Assembly: GCF_007954425.1 (NCBI RefSeq)
Contig: NZ_CP042345.1
Span: 1,736,001 to 1,800,000, forward strand
Origin: Novosphingobium ginsenosidimutans
GTDB taxonomy: Bacteria; Pseudomonadota; Alphaproteobacteria; Sphingomonadales; Sphingomonadaceae
DNA: 64,000 nt
Reading direction: 5' to 3'
A program made the position numbers and the translations under genes. The notes under the pieces were generated by a model. It worked only from the letters and a program-made list of their open reading frames with translations. It was not told where the DNA came from and made no database searches. Within the stretch, counting starts at the first letter, position 1. Each line of letters starts with the position of its first letter. Of the stretch, positions 36,092-44,632 are shown one piece after another.

Positions 36092-37627
36092 ATGCAGATT
36101 GTCGAGACCACCAACGAAGGTTTGAAGCGCGCCTACACGGTGAAGATCCCCGCGAAGGATATCGCCGCGAAGATCGAAGGCGAAGTCGCCAAGATCGCCC
36201 CGCAGGTGCGCATGCCGGGCTTCCGCCCGGGCAAGGTTCCGGCCAATCTGGTCCGCAAGATGCACGGCCCGGCGCTCCACCAGGAAGCGCTGAACACCAC
36301 CGTCCGCGAAGCCATGGACAAGCTGCTGGTGGAGCACAAGCTGCGCCCGGCGATGCAGCCGGAAGTCTCGCTCGGCGATGGCTATGAAGAAGGCAAGGAC
36401 GCCGAACTGTCGGTCGCGGTGGAAGTGCTGCCAGCGATCACGGTTCCGTCGTTCGAAGGCCTCGCGCTCGAAAAGCTGGTGGTCGAAGTCGACGAAGCCG
36501 AAGTCGATGAACAGGTCGCTCGTCTGGCGTCCGGCGCCAAGAGCTTCACCGATGCCAAGAAGGGCAAGAAGGCCGAAACCGGTGATCAGCTGATCATCGA
36601 TTTCGTCGGCAAGCTTGACGGGGTCGAGTTCGAAGGCGGCAAGGCCGAAGACGCGGCGCTGGAAATCGGCTCGGGCCGGTTCATCCCGGGCTTCGAAGAA
36701 CAGCTCATCGGCGCCAAGGCCGGTGACGAAAAGACCATCACCGTGACCTTCCCGGCTGACTATCCGGCCGAGAACCTGAAGGGCAAGGACGCCCAGTTCG
36801 ACATCACCGTGAAGGCGGTGAAGGTCGCCGGTGATACCAAGATCGATGACGATTTCGCCAAGAACCTGGGCCTGGAAAGCCTCGAGCAGCTCAAGGGCCT
36901 GCTGCGCGGCCAGATCGAACAGGAACTGGCCGGTCTCACCCGCACCCAGATGAAGCGCGCGCTGCTCGATCAGCTGGCCGCCGGTCATGATTTCGACGTG
37001 CCGCCCAGCATGGTCGAAGCCGAATTCAGCCAGATCTGGACCCAGCTTCAGCAGGAAGCCCAGAACGAAGCCGATCCCGCCGCCGCCTTGGCCGAGATCG
37101 AGGCAGAGAAGGAAGACTATCGCGGCATCGCCGTGCGCCGCGTGCGCCTGGGCCTGCTGCTGTCGGAAATCGGCCAGGCCAACGGCGTTGAAGTCAGCAG
37201 CCAGGAAATGCAGATGCTGGTGGCTCAGGCCGCCCAGCAGTACCGCCCGGAAGATCGCCAGCGTTTTGCCGAATACATCAGCCAGGATCCGCTTGCAGCG
37301 GCCCAGCTGCGCGCGCCGCTGTTCGAGGACAAGGTCGTCGATTTCCTGTTCGACAAGGCCGAAGTGACTGAACGCAAGGTCAGCCGCGACGAGCTGCAGG
37401 CTGCGATCGAAGCGGAAGAGACCGCTGAACCGGCCGCCAAGCCCGCCAAGAAGGCCGCGCCGAAGAAGGCCGCCAAGAAGGACGAAGCTCCGGCTGAGGA
37501 AAAGCCTGCCAAGGCGGCCAAGGCCGAAAAGCCGGCGAAGAAGGAAGCTGCTCCCAAGGCCGAAAAGGCTGAAAAGCCCGCAGCCGAAAAGAAGCCGGCC
37601 GCCAAGAAGGCGCCAGCCAAGAAGTAA
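36092..37627 (+). CDS. tig: Trigger factor with Lys/Ala/Pro-rich C-terminal tail
   Basis: Ribosome-associated chaperone and peptidyl-prolyl isomerase. 511 residues, longer than the usual 430 or so. The ribosome-binding loop MPGFRPGKVPANLVRK is at about residues 41-56, the FKBP-type PPIase domain at about 160-245 (GDQLIIDFVGKLDG), then the helical chaperone arms. The last 65 or so residues are a low-complexity Lys/Ala/Pro/Glu tail (repeats such as KPAKKAAPKKAAKK) resembling a histone H1 tail, not part of the core fold. The start is the ATG at 36092; the open frame upstream reads through tRNA-Leu. A strong terminator follows. Confidence 0.96.
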   Translation: MQIVETTNEGLKRAYTVKIPAKDIAAKIEGEVAKIAPQVRMPGFRPGKVPANLVRKMHGPALHQEALNTTVREAMDKLLVEHKLRPAMQPEVSLGDGYEEGKDAELSVAVEVLPAITVPSFEGLALEKLVVEVDEAEVDEQVARLASGAKSFTDAKKGKKAETGDQLIIDFVGKLDGVEFEGGKAEDAALEIGSGRFIPGFEEQLIGAKAGDEKTITVTFPADYPAENLKGKDAQFDITVKAVKVAGDTKIDDDFAKNLGLESLEQLKGLLRGQIEQELAGLTRTQMKRALLDQLAAGHDFDVPPSMVEAEFSQIWTQLQQEAQNEADPAAALAEIEAEKEDYRGIAVRRVRLGLLLSEIGQANGVEVSSQEMQMLVAQAAQQYRPEDRQRFAEYISQDPLAAAQLRAPLFEDKVVDFLFDKAEVTERKVSRDELQAAIEAEETAEPAAKPAKKAAPKKAAKKDEAPAEEKPAKAAKAEKPAKKEAAPKAEKAEKPAAEKKPAAKKAPAKK

Positions 37628-37652
37628 TCACGGACTCCAGGTCCTGACGCAG

Positions 37653-37690
37653 CGGGGCGGCGCCAATGGCGACCGCCCCGTTTGCTTTTC
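37653..37690 (+). terminator. Rho-independent terminator of tig
   Basis: CGGGGCGG (37653-37660) pairs with CCGCCCCG (37673-37680), with an inner GCC/GGC stem around AAT, followed by TTTGCTTTTC. Located 26 bases after the tig stop. Confidence 0.85.
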
Positions 37691-37699
37691 CAAAGCAGG

Positions 37700-38290
37700 C
37701 TATTCGGGGGTGAAGGCGCGCCGGACGTAGTACGGCATCTGCTCAGCGATCACTTCGAGCGGGTGCGCGTTCATGCCGATCCGGCTCATCCGCCCGATCC
37801 ATTGCGGCGCGCCCGAGGCGAGCGCCACGAATACGTCTGGCGGTACGGGCGGCAAGCGGCCGGCGGCAATGTGCGGCGCGGCCCATGCCTGGCCGCGGCC
37901 GCTCACGATGTCATGCACATCCTGCGATTGCTGGGCAAACTGCTCGATCCATTTCGAGCCCGAGGCGTCGAACATGAAGGCGGCAGCACCGGGCTCTTCC
38001 AGTTGAAAGGCAAAAGCGGCGCGGACTGCTGCCTCAATCCCGTCAAGCGGATCTTCCGGGGCCATCATGGCCGCCATCACCCGGTTCCAGAAATCGCGCC
38101 GGACATGACTGTAGACGGCGAAACCCAGCGCCTCCTTGGTCGGGAACTGGTGGAATAACGCGCCGTTGGAGACGCCGGCCGCACGACACACTTCCGCTAC
38201 GGACGTGCCGTCAAACCCCTTGGCCAGGAACAGATCCTGCGCGGCAGCAACAATCCTGTTACGCGTATCAATAGAGCGACTCTGCTTCAC
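37700..38290 (-). CDS. TetR/AcrR-family transcriptional regulator
   Basis: 196 residues from GTG 38290; a TTG at 38326 would add twelve residues. Neither start has a convincing ribosome site. The N-terminal TetR HTH is clear (TRNRIVAAAQDLF, GTSVAEVCRAAGVSNGALFHQFPTKEALG). The C-terminal ligand domain is divergent, so the effector is unknown. It converges on tig, with the tig terminator between them. The amidase gene lies immediately upstream on the same strand, with about 50 bases between its end and this start, and could be a target, which is a guess. Confidence 0.87.
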   Translation of the reverse strand: MKQSRSIDTRNRIVAAAQDLFLAKGFDGTSVAEVCRAAGVSNGALFHQFPTKEALGFAVYSHVRRDFWNRVMAAMMAPEDPLDGIEAAVRAAFAFQLEEPGAAAFMFDASGSKWIEQFAQQSQDVHDIVSGRGQAWAAPHIAAGRLPPVPPDVFVALASGAPQWIGRMSRIGMNAHPLEVIAEQMPYYVRRAFTPE

Positions 38291-38338
38291 CCCCAGAGGT
38301 CTGCAATAATTCGGATGGTTGTGCAATTGTTTAGAGCA

Positions 38339-39841
38339 TCACTCCCCCCAACGCTTTAGCGAGGGGCGGGGCAGTGCGGCTGTGCGGGCGCGTTCATAGG
38401 CCGCGCCGGCCTGCAGCACCGCGTGGTCCTGCCACTTCGCGCCCATCAGCGAGAGCCCGACGGGCAGGCCCTCGACCGCGCCCATCGGCACGGTCAGGTG
38501 CGGATACCCGGCGATCGCGGCCAGGCTGCCGGCCCCGATCCCGAGGAAACGATCCCCGGTCACCAGGTCGGTCGACCAGGCCGGACCGGCGGTCGGCGCG
38601 ATCAGCAGGCTGACCTTGTTGTCGGCCAGCAACTTGTCGATCCCCAGCTCCCCTGCCAGCTTTAGCGAATTGGCGCGCGCCTTGGCATAGGCTTCGGCAT
38701 CGGTCAGCTTGTCGGCCGCGATGAAGGTGTCCTGCCCGAACCAGCGTAGTTCCTTGTCGGCATTGGCGCGGTTGAATTCGATCACTTCGGTCAGGCTGCG
38801 CGGCAGGCCGGTGCCGGGCAGGGTCTTGAGATAGGCGTTCAGATCGCGGCGCAATTCGTAGCGCAGCACATAGCCCTCATCGCGGAACATCGCGCCGTCG
38901 GGCTGGAAGTCGATCTCGATGATTTCGGCCCCCGCTGCCTTGAGGTCCGCCACGGCCTGCTCGAACACCTTGCGCACGCCCGGGTGGTTGCCCACCGCAC
39001 GGGTCAGCACGCCAATCCGCATGCCCTTGAGGGTGGCGGTGGCAAGTCCCTGGGTGAAGTCGGTCAGCTTAGCATCGGCCTCCGCTGTTGCCGGATCGGC
39101 GGGATCGCTGCCGGCGATCGCCTTCAGCAAAAGCGCGGCATCGGCCACGCTGCGGGCCATCGGCCCGGCGGTATCCTGGCTGGAACTGATCGGCACCACG
39201 TGCGTGCGGCTGACCATGCCGACCGTGGGCTTGAAGCCGACGATCCCGTTGACCGCGGCCGGGCAGGTGATCGAGCCATCAGTCTCGGTCCCGATCGCGG
39301 CCCAGGCCATCCCGGCGGCAATGGCCGCACCGCTGCCAGAAGAAGAGCCGCAAGTGTTGCGGTCAATCGCATGCGGATTGCGGGTCAGGCCCCCGACGGC
39401 GCTCCAGCCCGAGGTGCTGGGCGAGTGGCGGATGTTGGCCCATTCGCTGAGATTGGTCTTGCCCAGCACCACCCCGCCGGCCGCGCGCAGCCGGGTGATC
39501 ATGGGCGCATCGCGGTTGGTGCGATTCGCCACCAGCGCGAGCGACCCCGCCGTTGTTGGCCATTCACGCGTTTCGACATTGTCCTTGACCAGCACCGTGC
39601 GCCCATCGAGCGGACCGGTGCCGGCCAGGCGGGCGGCTTCCTGCGGCGCGGCCGGGTTGGCGGCAATCACGGCGTTAAGCTGCGGGCCCTTCTCGGCATC
39701 GTCGAGCTTGGCAATGGCTGCGAGGTAAGCCTTGGCTTCGGCCGCGCGTTGGGCCGGTGTTTCGGCCTGGACGGGCGATCCAGCCAGGGCCAGAGCGAGC
39801 AGGGCGGCGGCGGAGGCAAGCGAACGGGGCGCGGCGGGCAT
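38339..39841 (-). CDS. Secreted amidase-signature family hydrolase
   Basis: 500 residues with an N-terminal signal peptide (cleavage near VQAE, about residue 27), so it acts outside the cytoplasm. The Ser-cisSer-Lys triad is readable: Lys in TVLVKDNVET (about 87), cis-Ser in GSSSGSGAAIAAG (about 165-177) and nucleophilic Ser in TETDGSITCPA (about 190). Amidase-signature enzymes hydrolyse many carboxamides, and the substrate cannot be read from sequence. It is not GatA: no gatB or gatC lies nearby, and GatA is not exported. Confidence 0.9.
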   Translation of the reverse strand: MPAAPRSLASAAALLALALAGSPVQAETPAQRAAEAKAYLAAIAKLDDAEKGPQLNAVIAANPAAPQEAARLAGTGPLDGRTVLVKDNVETREWPTTAGSLALVANRTNRDAPMITRLRAAGGVVLGKTNLSEWANIRHSPSTSGWSAVGGLTRNPHAIDRNTCGSSSGSGAAIAAGMAWAAIGTETDGSITCPAAVNGIVGFKPTVGMVSRTHVVPISSSQDTAGPMARSVADAALLLKAIAGSDPADPATAEADAKLTDFTQGLATATLKGMRIGVLTRAVGNHPGVRKVFEQAVADLKAAGAEIIEIDFQPDGAMFRDEGYVLRYELRRDLNAYLKTLPGTGLPRSLTEVIEFNRANADKELRWFGQDTFIAADKLTDAEAYAKARANSLKLAGELGIDKLLADNKVSLLIAPTAGPAWSTDLVTGDRFLGIGAGSLAAIAGYPHLTVPMGAVEGLPVGLSLMGAKWQDHAVLQAGAAYERARTAALPRPSLKRWGE

Positions 39842-39919
39842 TCATCAACTCCGGACTGAAAGAATTAACCTGCGCCGACCTTATGGTCGCGGCGGGGCAA
39901 ACATCAATCGGTTAACGCC

Positions 39920-39948
39920 CTTGAACATCGCGCGGCCAGCGCCGACAT
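39920..39948 (+). promoter_or_regulatory. Sigma-32 (RpoH)-like promoter of clpP
   Basis: CTTGAA (39920-39925), a 17-base spacer, and CGACAT (39943-39948), 29 bases before the clpP start. The -35 fits the RpoH consensus well and the -10 moderately. The gene for RpoH itself lies at 48197-49117, and clpP is a classical heat-shock gene. Confidence 0.5.
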
Positions 39949-39976
39949 AGGGCGGCCAAACCAAATGAGGACTAAC

Positions 39977-40663
39977 ATGCTCGACCTGTTCAATCAGCCC
40001 GGCGCCCAGGGCAAGTTTACCCAAGACCCGATTACCGGCGCGCTGATCCCGGTGGTGGTCGAGCAGTCGAGCCGCGGCGAACGCAGTTTCGACATCTATT
40101 CCCGCCTGCTGCGCGAGCGGATCATTTTCGTCACCGGCGAGGTTGAGGACCATATGGCCTCAGTGATCGTCGCCCAGCTGCTTTTCTTGGAAAGCGAGAA
40201 TCCGTCGAAGGATATCTCGATGTACATCAACTCGCCCGGCGGCGTGGTAACTGCGGGTCTCGCGATCCACGATACCATGCAGTATATTCGCCCGCGCGTT
40301 TCCACGGTCTGCATGGGCCAGGCCTGTTCGATGGGTTCGTTCCTGCTGGCCGCCGGTGAGCCGGGCATGCGCATTGCCCTGCCGAATGCCCGGGTGATGA
40401 TCCACCAGCCTTCGGGCGGGGCGCGCGGCATGGCCAGCGACATTGAAATCCAGGCCCGTGAAATTCTGCGCCTGCGCCAGCGGATGAACGCGCACTATGC
40501 CAAGTACACTGGCAAGACGGTTGAGGAAATTGCCAAGGCGGTTGACCGCGATACCTGGCTGGAAGCCGAGGAAGCGCTGGAATTCGGCCTGGTCGACAAG
40601 GTCTTTGAAAGCCGTCCTGCCAGTGAAGCCGATGCCAGCGGCTCGGGCGGCGCACCGGAGTAA
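39977..40663 (+). CDS. clpP: ClpP, proteolytic subunit of the Clp protease
   Basis: Self-compartmentalised serine protease that works with ClpX or ClpA. 228 residues from ATG 39977 (GAGGA 6 bases upstream; ATG 39965 is in frame but less well placed). Triad: Ser in [11 protein letters not shown] (about residue 116), His in VMIHQPSGG (about 141), Asp in [11 protein letters not shown] (about 190). The C-terminal 15 residues ([12 protein letters not shown]) are a flexible extension. clpX follows 132 bases downstream. Confidence 0.97.
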   Translation: MLDLFNQPGAQGKFTQDPITGALIPVVVEQSSRGERSFDIYSRLLRERIIFVTGEVEDHMASVIVAQLLFLESENPSKDISMYINSPGGVVTAGLAIHDTMQYIRPRVSTVCMGQACSMGSFLLAAGEPGMRIALPNARVMIHQPSGGARGMASDIEIQAREILRLRQRMNAHYAKYTGKTVEEIAKAVDRDTWLEAEEALEFGLVDKVFESRPASEADASGSGGAPE

Positions 40664-40742
40664 GCCGCGAAGGCTTTGCTAACCTTGCCGCTTCAGCTTG
40701 GGGCAAGCTGCCCTGTGCTAAGCGCTAGGATTGATTAATGCA

Positions 40743-40781
40743 CTCGCCCGGTTAGGATTGGGCGAGTCCCGCCTTTGCGGG
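40743..40781 (+). other. Two hairpins in the clpP-clpX intergenic region
   Basis: CTCGCCC (40743-40749) pairs with GGGCGAG (40760-40766); immediately after, CCCGC-CTTT-GCGGG spans 40768-40781. They lie just before the clpX ribosome site (CAGGAA). They could attenuate, protect or process the clpP-clpX transcript; no T-run supports full termination. Confidence 0.45.
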
Positions 40782-40795
40782 TGACAGGAATAGGC

Positions 40796-42052
<1,257 letters not shown>

Positions 42053-42159
42053 CGTTGTTGCGGGGCGCTCTGTCCCGCCGATACGTCCTTTCGCCCGTGT
42101 CGTAAGCGCTGTTGCAAGACCTATCTCCTGTGCCGGGGGCGGACACAGGAGTAAGTCTT

Positions 42160-42735
42160 ATGAACCGCATCAATCTCAAGCTCGCAGGTATCCTGGTTGC
42201 CGGTCTGGCGGCACTGGGCACGCCGGCCCTGGCCGATCACCATGGCAAGAAGCCGGCCACCACTGTCGGCGGCGGGCAACTCTCGCCGACCGCGACGATC
42301 GTCGAAAACGCCGTGCAATCGAACATGCACAACACCCTGGTCGCCGCGGTGAAGGCGGCTGATCTGGTTGGCGTGCTGTCGGGTCCGGGGCCTTTCACGG
42401 TCTTCGCGCCGACCGATGGCGCCTTTGCCAAACTGCCTGCCGGGACGGTCGAAACGCTGGTCAAGCCTGAAAACAAGGCAGCGCTCGCAAACATCCTCAC
42501 CTACCATGTGGTGGCCGGCAAGGTAACCGCGGCAGACGTGCTGGCGGCAATCAAGGCCGGCGGCGGCAAGGCCGAACTGACCACCGTGCAGGGCCAGAAG
42601 CTGACCGCCCAGCTCAATGGCCAGAACGTTGAGGTGATCGATGCCAATGGCGGCAACGCCCAGGTCATCAAGGCCGACGTGCTGTCGTCCAACGGCGTGA
42701 TCCACGTGACCAACGCGGTCTCGCTGCCCAAGTAA
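42160..42735 (+). CDS. Secreted fasciclin (FAS1)-domain protein
   Basis: 191 residues from ATG 42160 with AGGAG about 8 bases upstream. Signal peptide about 1-25 (cleavage near ALADHHG). A single FAS1 domain covers about 45-190: TIVENAVQSNMHNTLVAAVKAA, the H1-type FTVFAPTDGAFAKLPAGTVETL, ILTYHVVAGKV and the H2-type NGVIHVTNAVSLPK. FAS1 domains usually mediate adhesion or matrix contacts; the role here is unknown. Confidence 0.93.
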   Translation: MNRINLKLAGILVAGLAALGTPALADHHGKKPATTVGGGQLSPTATIVENAVQSNMHNTLVAAVKAADLVGVLSGPGPFTVFAPTDGAFAKLPAGTVETLVKPENKAALANILTYHVVAGKVTAADVLAAIKAGGGKAELTTVQGQKLTAQLNGQNVEVIDANGGNAQVIKADVLSSNGVIHVTNAVSLPK

Positions 42736-42761
42736 GCACCATCCTGCACCGCCAAAAACAA

Positions 42762-42789
42762 CGGCCGCGCAGCTTGTGCCGCGCGGCCG
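42762..42789. terminator. Bidirectional terminator between the fasciclin gene and the small exported protein gene
   Basis: CGGCCGCGC (42762-42770) and GCGCGGCCG (42781-42789) pair perfectly around a 10-base loop. The minus-strand transcript continues into TTGTTTTTGG and the plus strand into AATTGTTT, so it can serve both convergent genes. Confidence 0.8.
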
Positions 42790-42811
42790 AATTGTTTGGA
42801 GCGGTTCGGGT

Positions 42812-43303
42812 CTAGTTCGACTGCTTGAAGAACACTTCGCCGTCGCGCTTGACGATCACTTCCTTCTGCACCGTGGCCTTGAGCTGCCAGGCATCGCCGT
42901 TCTTTACCCAGGTGTCATTCGAGGTCACCTCGAACTCCATGGTCATCTCGTTGCCGTCGGGTCCGGGGCGGGTCGCCTTGGCGCTCAGCTGCTGCTTCAC
43001 CGCCGCGGTATCGCCGGTTACGGCGGCTTCCAGCACGGTGGTCTTGGCATCGCGGCCCATGGCACCCGGCATGCGCTGCATCATCGCCGCGACCGCGCTG
43101 GCATCGCGCACTTCGCCCTGGATGTCCGTCATCGTATAGCCGGGGGCCATGATCGCGCTTACCGCCGCCTGGTCTTGGGCCGCCATGGCGCTGCGGAAGG
43201 TGTCGTAGCGGCTCTGGAACAGGGCCTTGGGGTCTTCCTGCGCCAAGGCGCTGGTGGCCATTGCCACGGCGGCAACGGCGCCGAACCAGGGTGAAACGCG
43301 CAT
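42812..43303 (-). CDS. Exported NTF2/SnoaL-like fold protein
   Basis: 163 residues from ATG 43303, with AAGGA about 7 bases upstream; ATG 43318 is less well placed. Signal peptide about 1-21 (cleavage near ALAQ). The mature part (DPKALFQSRYDTFRSAMAAQDQAAVSAIMAPGYTMTDIQGEV... through ...DTWVKNGDAWQLKATVQKEV) has the helix-then-sheet pattern of DUF4440/NTF2-like proteins. No catalytic residues can be assigned. Function unknown. Confidence 0.75.
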   Translation of the reverse strand: MRVSPWFGAVAAVAMATSALAQEDPKALFQSRYDTFRSAMAAQDQAAVSAIMAPGYTMTDIQGEVRDASAVAAMMQRMPGAMGRDAKTTVLEAAVTGDTAAVKQQLSAKATRPGPDGNEMTMEFEVTSNDTWVKNGDAWQLKATVQKEVIVKRDGEVFFKQSN

Positions 43304-43336
43304 CGGTAATCCTTTCATGATCAGGCCCCTGAGGCC

Positions 43337-44305
43337 TTAATGGTGATGCCCGCCGTGGACTGCAAGGCGGCAAGGTTCAGCGCCAAGCTCGATCTGGATG
43401 GTCGAATGATCGATCCCGAACCGGTGCGCCAGCTCCTCGGCCAGTTGATGCAGCACGGTATCGCCGGGGTGCCCGCCGGGCATTTCGAGGTGTGCAGTCA
43501 GCGCGGTCTCGGTCGTGCTCATCGGCCAGATGTGAAGATCGTGGACCGTGCTCACGCCCGGGCGGGCCATCAGCCAGCGCCGCACTTCGTCCGGATCGAT
43601 CCCCGGGGGTACGGCCAGCAGGCCCAACCGCACCGCGTTCTTGAGCAGGCCCCAGCTGCCCCAGCCGATCGCAAAAGTGATCAGCAGGCTGGTGAGCGGA
43701 TCGATCCAGGCCTTGCCGGTCAGCCAGATCGCCGCCCCGGCCACGACCACGCCAGCCGAAACCGCCGCATCGGCCAACAGGTGGACGAAGGCGGCGCGCA
43801 GGTTGAGGTCAGCCTTCTGCCCGCTTGCAAACAGCATGGCCGACAGGGCGTTGATGGCGATGCCCGCTGCCGCCACGCCCATCATCACCTCGCCCTCGAT
43901 CGGCTGGGGGTAGAAGAAGCGGTGGATCGTCTCGAACAAGATCGCGCCCAATGCGACCCACAGCAGCGCAGCATTGGCAATCGCGGCAAGGATGGACGAG
44001 CTTTTGAAGCCATAGGTATAGCCGGCCTGCGCGGGCCGGGCGGCCAGCACACTGGCCCCCCAGGCCAGCAGCAGGGCCAGGACGTCGGAAAGGTTGTGAC
44101 CGGCATCGGCGAGCAGCGCCATCGAGCCGCTCCACAGCCCTGCCGCCACCTCGATGACAACGAAGCCCACGTTCAGGGTGACCGCCACGGCAAAGGCCCG
44201 GCCCGAACCGGCAACGCGGTGCTGGTGATCGTGATGATCGTGGTGGTGGTGGCCATGGCTGCGGTGGTGGTGAACCCCCGGTCCATGATGATGCGCGCCG
44301 CTCAT
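43337..44305 (-). CDS. Cation diffusion facilitator (Zn/Co/Ni exporter)
   Basis: 322 residues from ATG 44305 (AAGGGA about 6 bases upstream). The N-terminus is strongly His-rich (GAHHHGPGVHHHRSHGHHHHDHHDHQH), probably a metal-gathering tail. Six membrane helices follow, with the transport-site signatures HNLSD in helix 2 (about residue 75) and HLLAD in helix 5 (about 185), then a cytosolic C-terminal domain ending in GGHHH. These HxxxD pairs are typical of Zn2+-transporting CDF proteins. It is divergent from the TonB receptor gene. Confidence 0.93.
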   Translation of the reverse strand: MSGAHHHGPGVHHHRSHGHHHHDHHDHQHRVAGSGRAFAVAVTLNVGFVVIEVAAGLWSGSMALLADAGHNLSDVLALLLAWGASVLAARPAQAGYTYGFKSSSILAAIANAALLWVALGAILFETIHRFFYPQPIEGEVMMGVAAAGIAINALSAMLFASGQKADLNLRAAFVHLLADAAVSAGVVVAGAAIWLTGKAWIDPLTSLLITFAIGWGSWGLLKNAVRLGLLAVPPGIDPDEVRRWLMARPGVSTVHDLHIWPMSTTETALTAHLEMPGGHPGDTVLHQLAEELAHRFGIDHSTIQIELGAEPCRLAVHGGHHH

Positions 44306-44632
44306 TCTGGTCCCTTCCGCGCAACCGTTGCACAATTGCCGCAGTGCAGCAAGAATCGTTATCGTCGCGCGCTGTAGCAACACCGGGGATTTGGGCAATT
44401 TGCAGCGATGTAAGCAGCAATCTTATGCTCACCGGAACATTTACGAAACTTTGTGTCGCGTGCCCCTGCGCTAGTCCAGCCCCGGGTCAGCGCTAGTCAC
44501 AGGCTTGTCACACAGGGCTGTTTAGTGCGCGGCGCAGCGCCGCTATTAGCGTCCGCAGCCGGCGCAGGGGCGATTCGCCCGGCGCCCGAAGTCACGTGTT
44601 TCAGCAGCTTGCTAACAGGGAATCCCTTCGTC
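44306..44632. other. Divergent intergenic region between the CDF exporter and TonB receptor genes
   Basis: 327 bases containing the promoters of both genes. GCGCTAGTC occurs twice about 20 bases apart near 44469-44497. I could not place a convincing Zur, Fur or sigma site. The TonB receptor frame is open through much of it but lacks protein character there. Confidence 0.5.
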
